This document shows, one piece after another, positions 52,424 to 61,749 of a stretch of DNA of 64,000 nt. A program made the position numbers and the translations under genes. The DNA lies in assembly GCA_030440445.1 (NCBI GenBank), contig CP098528.1, positions 1,364,001 through 1,428,000 of the forward strand. Reading direction: 5' to 3'. The notes under the pieces were generated by a model. That model saw only the letters and a list, made by a program, of their open reading frames with translations. It was not told where the DNA came from and did no database searches. The stretch comes from Halomonas sp. KG2. Lineage in GTDB: Bacteria; Pseudomonadota; Gammaproteobacteria; Pseudomonadales; Halomonadaceae. Position 1 is the stretch's first letter. The number at the start of each line of letters is the position of its first letter.

Positions 52424-53515
52424 ATGTCTGGCAATACCTTTGGCAAGCTATTTACCGTTACCACGTTTGGTGAGAGCCACGGCCCTGCTTTAGGCGCTAT
52501 TGTTGATGGTTGCCCACCTGGCATACCGATCAGTGAAGCAGACTTGCAGCTTGATCTAGATCGCCGCCGTCCAGGTAGCTCTCGACACACCACTCAGCGT
52601 AAAGAGCCGGATCAGGTGCGGATTCTTTCTGGCGTGTTTGAAGGCAAAACCACGGGCACGTCGATTGGTTTATTGATCGAGAACACCGACCAGCGCTCCA
52701 AAGACTACTCTAAAATCAAAGATCAATTCCGTCCTGCCCACGCTGACTATACTTATCATCATAAGTATGGCCACCGCGATTATCGGGGCGGCGGTCGTTC
52801 TAGCGCGCGAGAAACAGCAATGCGTGTTGCTGCTGGCGCTATTGCCAAGCAGGTACTGGCCGCGCAAGGGATTCAGATTCGCGGTTATATGAGCCAGTTG
52901 GGGCCCATTAAAATCGAATTCAAAACCTGGGATGCGGTAGGCGAAAATGCCTTTTTCTGTCCTGACTCGGACAAAGTGGCCGAACTTGAAGCCTATATGG
53001 ACCAGCTGCGCCGGGATCAAGATTCCGTAGGCGCTGAAATAACCGTGATTGCCGACGGTGTGCCGGTCGGGTTAGGCGAGCCAGTCTTCGACCGTTTAGA
53101 TGCTGATCTGGCGCATGGTTTGATGAGCATCAATGCGGTAAAAGGGATAGAAATCGGCGCCGGATTTGGTTGCATTGCTCAGCGTGGCAGCGAGCACCGT
53201 GACGAGATGACGCCCGAAGGGTTTCTATCTAATCACGCGGGCGGGGTGTTGGGCGGAATCTCCAGTGGCCAACCGATCGTCGCGCGATTAGCGTTGAAGC
53301 CAACGTCAAGTATTACCACGCCTGGGCGATCAATTGATATACATGGTCAGCCAGTTGAGGTAATAACGAAAGGCCGCCATGACCCGTGTGTCGGTATCCG
53401 TGCGACGCCTATCGCTGAGGCGATGATGGCAATCACACTGCTAGATCATTGGCTACGTCATCGTGGACAAAATGGAGATGTTAGCGTTGACACGCCACGT
53501 TTAGAACAACAATAA
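52424..53515 (+). CDS. aroC: Chorismate synthase
   Basis: 363 residues from ATG 52424, 13 bp after prmB. Signatures [21 protein letters not shown] (near 48) and the flavin-binding [11 protein letters not shown]. Final step of the shikimate pathway, 5-enolpyruvylshikimate-3-phosphate to chorismate. Full length. Confidence 0.97.
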   Translation: MSGNTFGKLFTVTTFGESHGPALGAIVDGCPPGIPISEADLQLDLDRRRPGSSRHTTQRKEPDQVRILSGVFEGKTTGTSIGLLIENTDQRSKDYSKIKDQFRPAHADYTYHHKYGHRDYRGGGRSSARETAMRVAAGAIAKQVLAAQGIQIRGYMSQLGPIKIEFKTWDAVGENAFFCPDSDKVAELEAYMDQLRRDQDSVGAEITVIADGVPVGLGEPVFDRLDADLAHGLMSINAVKGIEIGAGFGCIAQRGSEHRDEMTPEGFLSNHAGGVLGGISSGQPIVARLALKPTSSITTPGRSIDIHGQPVEVITKGRHDPCVGIRATPIAEAMMAITLLDHWLRHRGQNGDVSVDTPRLEQQ

Positions 53516-53575
53516 CAGCACGGTGCGCCTCGCGTAACGCTGCTACACTCTAGGAAGATGGTTAAGGAGTCGCCT

Positions 53576-53986
53576 ATGAAGATCAATGTTGAATTTGACC
53601 TGACGCCGGATGAGTTTCGCCAATCACTAGGGCTGCCGGACGTTGAGGCGTTTCAGCAAAGCCTGCTGGAAAATATTCAGCGGCAAATGGAGTCAGGGGA
53701 GGATGGCTATGACCCTATGAATCTAATGCGTCCTTTCCTGCAGCAGCCGATGATGCAACAAGGTCTCTCCCAAGGGTTAGCTAACTTTGGCACGTATCAA
53801 CAGATGATGTTGGACATGTTGCGCAAAGCGGGTTCCTCCGGCAGCGGTGCCGAACAGGATGACGGCACAGATCAAGGCGAGTCTCAAGAGGCTGCTAAGC
53901 CAGCAGCGTCAGGTAGAAGCGCATCAAGTGCGAGAAGCTCCAAAGCGAAAGCGACGGCTTCTTCGCGTTCTCGCACTAAAGGGTAG
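53576..53986 (+). CDS. DUF6489-type protein
   Basis: 136 residues from ATG 53576 with AAGGAG upstream. N-terminal MKINVEFDLTPDEFRQSLGLPD is the conserved start of small proteins found near PHA genes in Halomonas-type bacteria; middle is methionine/glutamine-rich (FLQQPMMQQGLSQGL), and the end is a basic, serine/alanine-rich low-complexity tail that resembles those of phasins. May bind granules; not shown. Confidence 0.7.
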   Translation: MKINVEFDLTPDEFRQSLGLPDVEAFQQSLLENIQRQMESGEDGYDPMNLMRPFLQQPMMQQGLSQGLANFGTYQQMMLDMLRKAGSSGSGAEQDDGTDQGESQEAAKPAASGRSASSARSSKAKATASSRSRTKG

Positions 53987-54141
53987 AACTGTCATGTGAA
54001 ATGTGTAGCGTTGTTGAGCGAGCTGCTAAGAATGTTGCAAAGCAGCATTGCAGCGTTTACTCTTTTTGCAGTGCAGCAATTTTGCCATGTGATGAGCCAC
54101 TCCAGGCTCATGCCAAGGAACGAGAGACAGGAGCAGACACT

Positions 54142-54552
54142 ATGCAAGATAAAATGATGGACGCCTTTAGTACCCAAACCCGCCAAATGTTTGAGCCAAT
54201 GCGTAAGATGAACTCGCTGATGCTCAACAACATGGAAAAAATGACCCAGTATCAGCTGGAAGCAATGAAACGCTACAGCCAGATGGGCACCGAGCGCATT
54301 CGTAGCGCGACGGAAATTGACGATGCAGAGAGCCTGCGTGATTTTGGCACCAAACAAGCCGAAATGATGAACGAGCTTTCTCAGCAAATGCAGGAAGATG
54401 CCCGTGTCATGGGTGAGATGAGCTTGCAATTCAAATCCGAAATGGAAAAGCTGTTCAGCGAAGCTGGGCAGAAAATGAGCGAGCAAGCCACCTCTGCCAC
54501 GAAAAGCGAACAGCCTGCGAAAGCGACTAGCCAGTCTTCACGTAAAAGCTAA
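54142..54552 (+). CDS. phaP: Phasin family protein
   Basis: 136 residues from ATG 54142 (AGGAG 9 nt upstream). Amphipathic helical body (MFEPMRKMNSLMLNNMEKM, YQLEAMKRYSQMG) and an Ala/Lys/Ser tail, as in phasins that coat polyhydroxyalkanoate granules. Directly before phaC. A terminator-like hairpin at 54562-54595 separates them, allowing much higher phasin expression. Confidence 0.85.
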   Translation: MQDKMMDAFSTQTRQMFEPMRKMNSLMLNNMEKMTQYQLEAMKRYSQMGTERIRSATEIDDAESLRDFGTKQAEMMNELSQQMQEDARVMGEMSLQFKSEMEKLFSEAGQKMSEQATSATKSEQPAKATSQSSRKS

Positions 54553-54561
54553 ACGCAACTA

Positions 54562-54595
54562 TGTTCGCGGCGCCTTCAAGGCGCCGCGTTCTTTT
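54562..54595 (+). terminator. Hairpin between phasin and phaC
   Basis: GCGGCGCCTT / AAGGCGCCGC stem followed by GTTCTTTT: a good intrinsic terminator after the phasin gene. Confidence 0.75.
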
Positions 54596-54645
54596 GGATG
54601 ATGTGCCTGGGCAGAGAATGCCAAGCAGGTGAGGGGAGAGTGAGT

Positions 54646-56499
54646 ATGCTGTCAGGGTGGAAAATGCCGTCTCAAGGTGTTTCTCAAGAAGAGCTTGAAG
54701 CATGGAAAGTGCAGCTAAGCGATGTCGGTGAACAGTACAAAGGCCTGCTTGAGGATTTACTGTCACGGATAGCCCCCAGCGAAGCTGCTGACTCCGTCTA
54801 CAGTGATATGCGCGAAAGCTTTGAAGCCGCCGCGCAATCGCTCATGAGTAACCCTAACCTGTTGTGGCAAACCCAATCGCGCCTTATGCAAGATCAGTGG
54901 CTGCTTTGGCAACAGGGTGTGCGCGCTATGTCTGGTGAGCAGGTGACGCCATTGATCACACCTGCTAAAGGCGATCGCCGCTTTAAAGATGAAGCCTGGA
55001 CGCAAGAGCCTTACTACTTGGCGATTATGCAGCAGTATCTGCTGTTTTCGCAGATGGTAGAGGAACTCATAGAAGACCTGGATGGCCTAGACCCAACGCA
55101 AAAGCGCAATCTGGCGTTTTATGCTCGGCAGTTGGTAAACGCCATGTCGCCGACTAACTTCGTGTCGACTAATCCCGAAGTGATGCGCTGTACGTTGGAA
55201 ACTCGCGGGCAGAACTTGGTGGATGGTTTGACGCGTCTGCGAGAAGACCTGGCGAACTCAGCCGAAGGTATCAATGTACGCATGACCGATCGAAGTGCCT
55301 TTGGTATTGGCGATAACATTGCGGTTACCCCGGGTGCTGTAGTGTATGAAAATGAGCTGATTCAGCTGATTCAATACGCCCCCACTACGGAAAAAACCTT
55401 TAAAACGCCACTGCTGATCGTGCCCCCATGGATCAATAAGTATTACATTCTCGACCTGCGAGAAGACAATTCGCTGGTTAAGTGGATGGTGGATCAAGGG
55501 CATAGCGTATTTTTAATCTCCTGGCGTAACCCTGGACCAGAACAGCGTGACATCACCTGGGCTGATTACATGCAAATGGGCCCCATTAGCGCGATGGAGG
55601 CCATTGAGCAAGCCTGTGGCGAGAAGTCGGTCAACCTGTTGAGCTACTGTGTGGGCGGGACACTAACCGCTTCAACGGTCGCTTATCTGACAAGTACGCG
55701 GCGTGGTCGCAAGGTGAAGTCCGTTACCTACATGGCGACGTTGCAAGATTTCCGCGATCCCGGTGATATTGGCGTATTCCTTAACGAGCGCGTGGTTGAG
55801 GGAATCGAAAACACGCTAGCAGTGAAGGGGTATTTGGATGGCCGTTCAATGGCCTATACCTTTAATTTATTGCGTGAGAATGATCTCTTCTGGTCGTTCT
55901 ACATCAATAATTATCTGAAAGGCGAAACGCCCGCAGCGTTTGACCTGTTGTATTGGAATACCGATGGCACAAACCTGGCAGCAGGTACGCATGCGTGGTA
56001 TCTGCGCCATATGTACTTGGAAAATCGCTTGGTCGAGCCGGGTGGCATTGAGTTGGACGAGGTGAAGATTGACCTTCGTAAAATATCGGCCCCCTGCTAT
56101 TTCGTATCGACGAAAGAAGATCACATCGCGAAGTGGAACAGTACGTATTATGGTGCGCTGTTGCCCAAAGGGCCGGTGACGTTTGTGTTGGGTGGTTCTG
56201 GCCATATTGCGGGCATTGTGAACCCTCCTCATAAGAATAAATACGGCTATTGGACCAACGATGCGCTGCCCGAAACGCATGATGCGTGGCAAGAAGGCTC
56301 GACCTTTAATGAAGGTTCCTGGTGGCCGCATTGGCAGGCCTGGGTAACGGAGAACGGCTATGCAGATCCTGATCCGGAAAAAATGGTGCCCGCGCGTCAG
56401 CCTGGAGAAGGTGGGCTAAATGTTATTGAAAGCGCTCCTGGTCGCTATGTGAAAATGACGATTCCCGAAGTGCTGGGCGAACTCCCTACCACGGAATGA
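54646..56499 (+). CDS. phaC: Class I polyhydroxyalkanoate synthase
   Basis: 617 residues from ATG 54646 (GGGGAGA upstream). Alpha/beta-hydrolase fold with catalytic Cys335 in SYCVGG, later Asp in STKEDHIAKW and His in GGSGHIAG. The lipase box begins with Ser where most PhaC have Gly (GYCVGG), a variation reported for Halomonas synthases. Polymerises 3-hydroxyacyl-CoA into PHA on the granule. No phaA/phaB nearby, so substrate genes are elsewhere. Confidence 0.94.
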   Translation: MLSGWKMPSQGVSQEELEAWKVQLSDVGEQYKGLLEDLLSRIAPSEAADSVYSDMRESFEAAAQSLMSNPNLLWQTQSRLMQDQWLLWQQGVRAMSGEQVTPLITPAKGDRRFKDEAWTQEPYYLAIMQQYLLFSQMVEELIEDLDGLDPTQKRNLAFYARQLVNAMSPTNFVSTNPEVMRCTLETRGQNLVDGLTRLREDLANSAEGINVRMTDRSAFGIGDNIAVTPGAVVYENELIQLIQYAPTTEKTFKTPLLIVPPWINKYYILDLREDNSLVKWMVDQGHSVFLISWRNPGPEQRDITWADYMQMGPISAMEAIEQACGEKSVNLLSYCVGGTLTASTVAYLTSTRRGRKVKSVTYMATLQDFRDPGDIGVFLNERVVEGIENTLAVKGYLDGRSMAYTFNLLRENDLFWSFYINNYLKGETPAAFDLLYWNTDGTNLAAGTHAWYLRHMYLENRLVEPGGIELDEVKIDLRKISAPCYFVSTKEDHIAKWNSTYYGALLPKGPVTFVLGGSGHIAGIVNPPHKNKYGYWTNDALPETHDAWQEGSTFNEGSWWPHWQAWVTENGYADPDPEKMVPARQPGEGGLNVIESAPGRYVKMTIPEVLGELPTTE

Positions 56500-56577
56500 T
56501 TCTCCTCCACGGAATGACGGGTTGATGAAAAACCGTTACGTTTATCTTTACACTAACGGCAACGTTTAGAGTGGTAG

Positions 56578-56630
56578 AAAATGGCGGTGTGTCTCGTTGG
56601 AGTTGACCGATCGAGGCATCACCGCCATTT
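56578..56630. terminator. Inverted repeat between convergent phaC and export operon
   Basis: AAATGGCGGTG and CACCGCCATTT form an 11-bp stem with A/T ends on either side, separated by about 29 nt. Suits a shared bidirectional terminator. Confidence 0.55.
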
Positions 56631-56667
56631 GCGTCTCTACTATTAGTACTCCTTCTGTTAGTAGCCT

Positions 56668-57858
56668 TTATTCGTCCCTTTCAGCAATGTCACTGCAATG
56701 AGCTTGTCGTGGGCTTGGCTGGCGTTGCTGCCAAGCGAGCCACCAAAGCCATCCGCCATACAGAACGCATAATCCAACCAGTACGCTAACTTCCCGCCCG
56801 ATGCTGAGCAGTGGAGCCCCCATTTGGTTAATCGCCAAAAAACCTTGTATGCCAGGTTTTACAGGAATCAGCAGGGTTAGGGTATCTAACCACTTGGGCA
56901 AGCTCTCTGCGGGCCAAGCAAACCCAGCGGTGAAGACGATCGGTAGTGACGAGAGGAGCACCAGGACAGTGGGAAGCTCTGGTCGCGGAAGCAGGTAGCC
57001 AAGCCAAATGGCGAACAGCGTGGCGCTCATGAAAAATAGCACGCTGAAGACCAGTAATTCACTAGGTGCTGCAACATGGGGGACACCATAAAGCTGAAAG
57101 AAAAAGCCAAAATAGAGCATGGCAAATAATAGGTAGATAAGCATAAAAGTGACAAGTCGAAGCGGCAGTGCTAATGCAAGCGATGGCGCGGTTTGCCCCA
57201 GGCGCCTGCGTGCACGATCTTTGATGGTTACGCTGCCCGCGGCAATTAGCAGCGTCTGGTGCAGAATTAATACGAAGACAGCAGGCACAATGTAATTGAT
57301 GTAGCCAGAGGTGGGGTTGAATACGGGTTTGGTAGTGATTCGCATAGGCATGATTTGACCGGGAATCTGAGCAGGGTTTTCCCCTTTCATTAAGCTACCA
57401 ACAATTTGTGTTTGTACACTGAGCGTCGTCGCGGCAGTCAGCAAGCCCTCGACAACATTGCCGTAAATTAGAAAGTAACTGGCGTCCCCAGCGAAAGACA
57501 GGCTGGTAGGGCGGCCTAAATAAACATCGCGCTCGAAGCCAGACGGAATAATCAGGAGCCCATGAACCTCATCATTGGCCAGTAAGGCTTCTGCTTCCGC
57601 CATGCTGGAAGGCTGGGCGGCGACTCTAATTTGGGGAGCCGCATCTGCCATGCGGATAAGTTGCCGCGCTAGATGAGTGTGGTCATGATTCACCACCGCC
57701 ACCGCTTGCTCTCCCGGCACACTCTTATGATAGGGAAGAGGGTAAAGAACGGCATAAAACAGTAAGCCGCCAACAATAACGAGCAGTACGGCCCGGTCAG
57801 CAAATATATTCGCAATCTCTACCTGCCACGCTTGCCAACACCGTTGCCAGGCACTCAT
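56668..57858 (-). CDS. ABC-2-type permease subunit 2 of export operon
   Basis: 396 residues: one N-terminal helix (LLVIVGGLLFYAVLYPLPY), large periplasmic domain, then five helices, the ABC-2/YhgE-like fold with LPKWLDTLTLLIPVKPGIQGF near the end. Overlaps the first permease by one base. No ATP-binding gene is found next to it. Confidence 0.85.
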   Translation of the reverse strand: MSAWQRCWQAWQVEIANIFADRAVLLVIVGGLLFYAVLYPLPYHKSVPGEQAVAVVNHDHTHLARQLIRMADAAPQIRVAAQPSSMAEAEALLANDEVHGLLIIPSGFERDVYLGRPTSLSFAGDASYFLIYGNVVEGLLTAATTLSVQTQIVGSLMKGENPAQIPGQIMPMRITTKPVFNPTSGYINYIVPAVFVLILHQTLLIAAGSVTIKDRARRRLGQTAPSLALALPLRLVTFMLIYLLFAMLYFGFFFQLYGVPHVAAPSELLVFSVLFFMSATLFAIWLGYLLPRPELPTVLVLLSSLPIVFTAGFAWPAESLPKWLDTLTLLIPVKPGIQGFLAINQMGAPLLSIGREVSVLVGLCVLYGGWLWWLAWQQRQPSPRQAHCSDIAERDE

Positions 57859-59003
57859 TAGGACACCTGCTCGGCAGGGTTGATGTTTAACTGTCTTGGT
57901 AAGGCATGAATGGCTAAGGGGAGTGGCAGCAGAAACAGCAGCAATATCAATAAGGGCGGTAGCAGAGTAGCCAGCGGTGCTCCGTGGTCAGCCACTGCTA
58001 CCTGGAGTTCAATATAGTGTGTGGATGGCATTAAGTTACCCCAGACCCGTGCCAGCATATTCATGTCGCCTCTTGGGAAGGTAATTCCCATAAAGGCAAA
58101 GGCTGGCGCTAGATAGGCGGCGCAAAGGCTTAGTGCGCGTACTTTGTTGGCAACCGCGGAGAGAATCAGCGTAGCCATACTTTGTACGGCCAGTACCATC
58201 AGTGCCATTCCGGCCACTAACCAAGCAAGACTGTCCTCTGACGACCAACCGAGAAAGTAACTATACAGGCCCAGCATTAATACTCCCTGAAGCCAAAGCA
58301 GCAACGAAATAGGCGTCAGTAGTTGCCAAAGTGCGGTACTTCTAGCGGAGAAAGTGGCTGGTAAAGGGGCTTTTTCGAGCCGCCAGCAAAGCGTAAGCAG
58401 CGTGGCGACAACAATCACAATTTGCCAAAGTGCGGGCGTGATCGTGGTGACTAAAAAGCGGGCATAGCTCATGCCAGAGTTATAAAGGGAGGTGATTTGT
58501 GGCCGCACGGGAGCCGCTGCGGCTACTGCTTGTGGTAACGCATAACCTTGACCAAGCCGCAATGCGACACCTGCTTCGGCGGCGAAAGTCATACCTGATT
58601 GAGTTAACGCGGAGGAAATGAATTTTCCGGCCAGCAGGTATTGGCTATTGTAGAACGCGACGACTTCAGGGCTGAGAGAGAGACGTAAGTCGCGGCCAAA
58701 GTCACGTGGAATGATCAAGAGTGCTAAGACGTCACCATGCTGTAGCGCTTCGGCCCCTTCGCTCGCCGAAGGGTAAGGGTTAAGCATATCTAACGCTGGG
58801 CTGGCATCTAAATAACGCTGTAGCGAACGGGATTCAGCGGTATGGTCTAAATCGACTACGCCCACGGGCAGCGATTGAGGGGTGCCCATTTCAAATACGG
58901 CAATAAATAACAGCGTCATTAATGGGGGCAGCCATCCTGCCAAGGCTAGCAGCCAAGGCTGATTGCGCAGCGCCTGCCAGCCATTCAGCCTAGTCGGTTC
59001 CAT
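57858..59003 (-). CDS. ABC-2-type permease subunit 1 of export operon
   Basis: 381 residues from ATG 59003; a longer frame starts at 59051 inside the HlyD gene. Same topology as its downstream partner, sharing the VGVVDLDHTAES / LALLIIPRDFGRDL type periplasmic domain. The two probably form a heterodimer with the HlyD and TolC proteins to export a hydrophobic compound. Confidence 0.85.
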   Translation of the reverse strand: MEPTRLNGWQALRNQPWLLALAGWLPPLMTLLFIAVFEMGTPQSLPVGVVDLDHTAESRSLQRYLDASPALDMLNPYPSASEGAEALQHGDVLALLIIPRDFGRDLRLSLSPEVVAFYNSQYLLAGKFISSALTQSGMTFAAEAGVALRLGQGYALPQAVAAAAPVRPQITSLYNSGMSYARFLVTTITPALWQIVIVVATLLTLCWRLEKAPLPATFSARSTALWQLLTPISLLLWLQGVLMLGLYSYFLGWSSEDSLAWLVAGMALMVLAVQSMATLILSAVANKVRALSLCAAYLAPAFAFMGITFPRGDMNMLARVWGNLMPSTHYIELQVAVADHGAPLATLLPPLLILLLFLLPLPLAIHALPRQLNINPAEQVS

Positions 59004-60003
59004 GTTGGCTACCTGACCGCGCATCCTCAGACGGTAAATCAAGCAATACACTCATGCCTGCCCTTAGGCCAGGTACTGGCTCGACCGGGTGCATTTCCAC
59101 TTCAAACGTGCGCATATCAAAGCCGCGCCCGGGCACCGTGGCACGCCAAGTAGCAAAGTCGCCCAACGCTGCGATGTGGCTGACTCGAAAGCGTGCCTGT
59201 TGGCCAAGAGAGGGAATATCCAGATCGAACTCGGTTCCTTGCGAAAAATGCTGTAGCAGGTCTTCGCGCACATTAAAGAGTGCCCATGCCTCATCTAAAT
59301 CAGTAATCATGACCACTGGGAAACCCTGGGGTACCAGTTCACCTGTATTTAGTAAGACATTGCTGATGATGCCTTGATGATGGGCAAACGCCATTGAGTC
59401 TTCAAGCAGTTCGTTGATCTCGTCGCGCAGGCTGGTGGTCATCTCTTCGCCAGCACGGCTAGCGGTGCGTGCTTCTTCGCGAGGGCCAGCCTCTGCTAAT
59501 CTAAGCACTTCCGCTGCGGTTACCCGCGTCTGTTCCGCTACCCGTAGCAGTGTAAAGGCTTCATCTAGTCGTTGGCGTGCCACAACGCCTTGCTCTGCTA
59601 GTACGCGAGTACGTTCATAGGTTGTTCGTGCCATGGTTTCTGCAGCCTGGGCTTTCTGAAACTCACTGCGAGCAGCCGCAATTTTTTCTTCCCGAGTTCC
59701 GCCTTCCACCGCTTGTGCCAGCGAGCGGCTGATCGTATCGAGGGCATCGACCTGAGTGAGTTTTGCCTCAAGTTCAGGACTATCAATACGGAATACCCGG
59801 TCACCGACATTGACGCTATCTCCGCGCCGTACGTCAATCTCTGCAAGCCGACCAGGGACTTTTGAAGACACCATATACTGTCGAGCTTCTATCTGACCCT
59901 GTAAGCGAAGAGGGGGTGTGCTATAGGTGTGCCAAAAAACAACGGATACGGCGATGGCGATCCCTGCCAATATGGCCAGGATAAGAAATCTGCGCGTGGT
60001 CAC
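58990..60003 (-). CDS. HlyD-family membrane fusion protein
   Basis: 337 residues: N-terminal helix (FLILAILAGIAIAVSVVFW), biotinyl-lipoyl half (LQGQIEARQYMVSSKVPGRLAEIDVRRGDSVNVGD), coiled-coil hairpin, and beta-barrel end (MSVLLDL). Links the permeases to the TolC-like channel. Starts overlapping the tolC-like stop. Confidence 0.9.
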   Translation of the reverse strand: MTTRRFLILAILAGIAIAVSVVFWHTYSTPPLRLQGQIEARQYMVSSKVPGRLAEIDVRRGDSVNVGDRVFRIDSPELEAKLTQVDALDTISRSLAQAVEGGTREEKIAAARSEFQKAQAAETMARTTYERTRVLAEQGVVARQRLDEAFTLLRVAEQTRVTAAEVLRLAEAGPREEARTASRAGEEMTTSLRDEINELLEDSMAFAHHQGIISNVLLNTGELVPQGFPVVMITDLDEAWALFNVREDLLQHFSQGTEFDLDIPSLGQQARFRVSHIAALGDFATWRATVPGRGFDMRTFEVEMHPVEPVPGLRAGMSVLLDLPSEDARSGSQHGTD

Positions 60004-61442
60004 GGAATTGGATCCCCCTCGCTAAGGTAAGCAAACAGTGCTTCTTGTTGACCTGTAATACTGAGTAACTGGGTAAGTGACATGACGAACCGGAAGGCGG
60101 CAGCATCACGGCGCGTGTGGGTCGTGGATAGAAAGGTTTGGGCATCAATCACATCGAGCGCTCGACCAACCCCTTCTGAGAAAGCCAGTGTTTGCAGGCG
60201 CAGGCTCTCTTCTGCCAACGCCACTGTACTTGCGAGGTCGTTATACTCTTCAAGCGCTTGGTTCGCTTCACGGTAGTGTTGGTCAAGCAGCAATTCCAGC
60301 TTGCGGGAAGCGGCCTGCTGGCGATAGCGTAATTCCGAAACAGTGCTCACCGCTGCCTGTACTTTGCCACTCCGTCCGCTACGGTCTACCAGTGGCATGC
60401 TGACGCCAACGCCAACTAGCCAGTCTGGTGTGAGATCGCTTGCTAAAGAGTCGTCTTCATAAAGGTTGTAGCTGCCAAACATGAAAACATTGGGATGATA
60501 AAGTCCACGGCTTGCCTCAACCACGCTTTCAGCCTGTGCCTGGGTATTAGCTAATAGCCTGAGAGCAGGATGGTCGGATAGCCCTGGTTGAAAATGCCCA
60601 ATCGGCGGCAGCGACGCAAGCGTAAACAGGGGAGACGTAGGCGTTGGGCCCGATGAGTGACCTCCTAAGCTAGATCCAGAAGGTGCATGGTGCACCAACG
60701 ACGCTAATGCTTGCTGGGCGCTATCACGCTGTTCGCGAATAGCGCGGGTAGTGATGCGTGAACGGTCATAGGCTGCTTCGGCGGCTAAGCGTTCTACCCG
60801 GGCAATTTGATACTGGTCTTCAAGTGCACGAGCAGAGCGGTAATGCTGAGCAAGGGTGTCTTCAGCTTGCTGTTGAGTCGCCAGCGCCCGCTCTGCCATG
60901 ACTAGTCCGTAATAAGCGGTTACTAGATCCATGAAACGGACGCGGTAGACCTCTTCAAGTAGCAGGGAGGCTTCCCGCTCTTCCAGAGTTAATAGTTCCC
61001 GCGCAGAGCTGATTTTGCCCCCCGTATAGAGCGGCCAAAACATCGCTAACGAGCTTCTGGCAACATTGCGGTTAGTGACTGGTGTACGAAATGCATTGGG
61101 ACCACCAATAAGGTCAACTAACAGTTGGCCAGGCAAAGAGTCAGCTACGCTGCTAAGCGGATTAAGCGGATTAAGCGCAAGTGCGTCTACTTCAATTGGG
61201 TTATCGAGATGGGTATAAGAGCCTAACAGGTCTATTTGAGGCAGCAGTAAATTATCGCGGGTGGAAAGCAGTGCAGCGGCGCGTTGTTGGGCGGCTTGGC
61301 CTGCTGCAACATCATCGTCTTGGCTGCGCAGTTGTTGCCAAGCGTCTTCTAGTGCGAGTGGTTGTGCTTGAGCAGATTGGCTGGGTGACGCTGTGGCTAT
61401 CACAAGTAGTAATGCCCATAAAAAAATGCCCGAGCTTTTCAC
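60000..61442 (-). CDS. TolC-family outer membrane efflux protein
   Basis: 480 residues with signal peptide (FLWALLLVIATASPSQSAQA) and two repeats of the outer membrane factor family (ALEDAWQQLRSQDD and later LRLLANTQAQAESVVEASRGLYHPNV). First gene of a four-gene operon (TolC, HlyD, two permeases) with 4-bp overlaps. Confidence 0.9.
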   Translation of the reverse strand: MKSSGIFLWALLLVIATASPSQSAQAQPLALEDAWQQLRSQDDDVAAGQAAQQRAAALLSTRDNLLLPQIDLLGSYTHLDNPIEVDALALNPLNPLSSVADSLPGQLLVDLIGGPNAFRTPVTNRNVARSSLAMFWPLYTGGKISSARELLTLEEREASLLLEEVYRVRFMDLVTAYYGLVMAERALATQQQAEDTLAQHYRSARALEDQYQIARVERLAAEAAYDRSRITTRAIREQRDSAQQALASLVHHAPSGSSLGGHSSGPTPTSPLFTLASLPPIGHFQPGLSDHPALRLLANTQAQAESVVEASRGLYHPNVFMFGSYNLYEDDSLASDLTPDWLVGVGVSMPLVDRSGRSGKVQAAVSTVSELRYRQQAASRKLELLLDQHYREANQALEEYNDLASTVALAEESLRLQTLAFSEGVGRALDVIDAQTFLSTTHTRRDAAAFRFVMSLTQLLSITGQQEALFAYLSEGDPIP

Positions 61443-61749
61443 AACTCATCACCTCATTTGTTGTTTATTAAAAATGTTAAACCACAATGTAGGTGTTAAG
61501 CACAATAAATGAAAAAAGTTTATCGGAAATTCGTTGGTTTTTCGTTGATCATCGCCAAAAGCGTTAGTGATCTATGTTAGCTGGCTAGCATTCATTGCAA
61601 GTTTTCAATAAAGCGACTGTTATGAAATTGCCTGTTGGGTAATTTGAGATATATTAAGTAGTGTTAATTTGAATAAATTTGACTTGGTCTTCTGGATTTA
61701 AGTCTTGAAAAGTTGCTTGTACTTCTTACTGCTAATCGAGGCTCTAGCC
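61443..61749. other. Divergent promoter region of the export operon and amidohydrolase
   Basis: AT-rich sequence of about 300 bp with no gene. It must hold the promoters of both divergent units; no clear operator repeat was seen. Confidence 0.5.
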
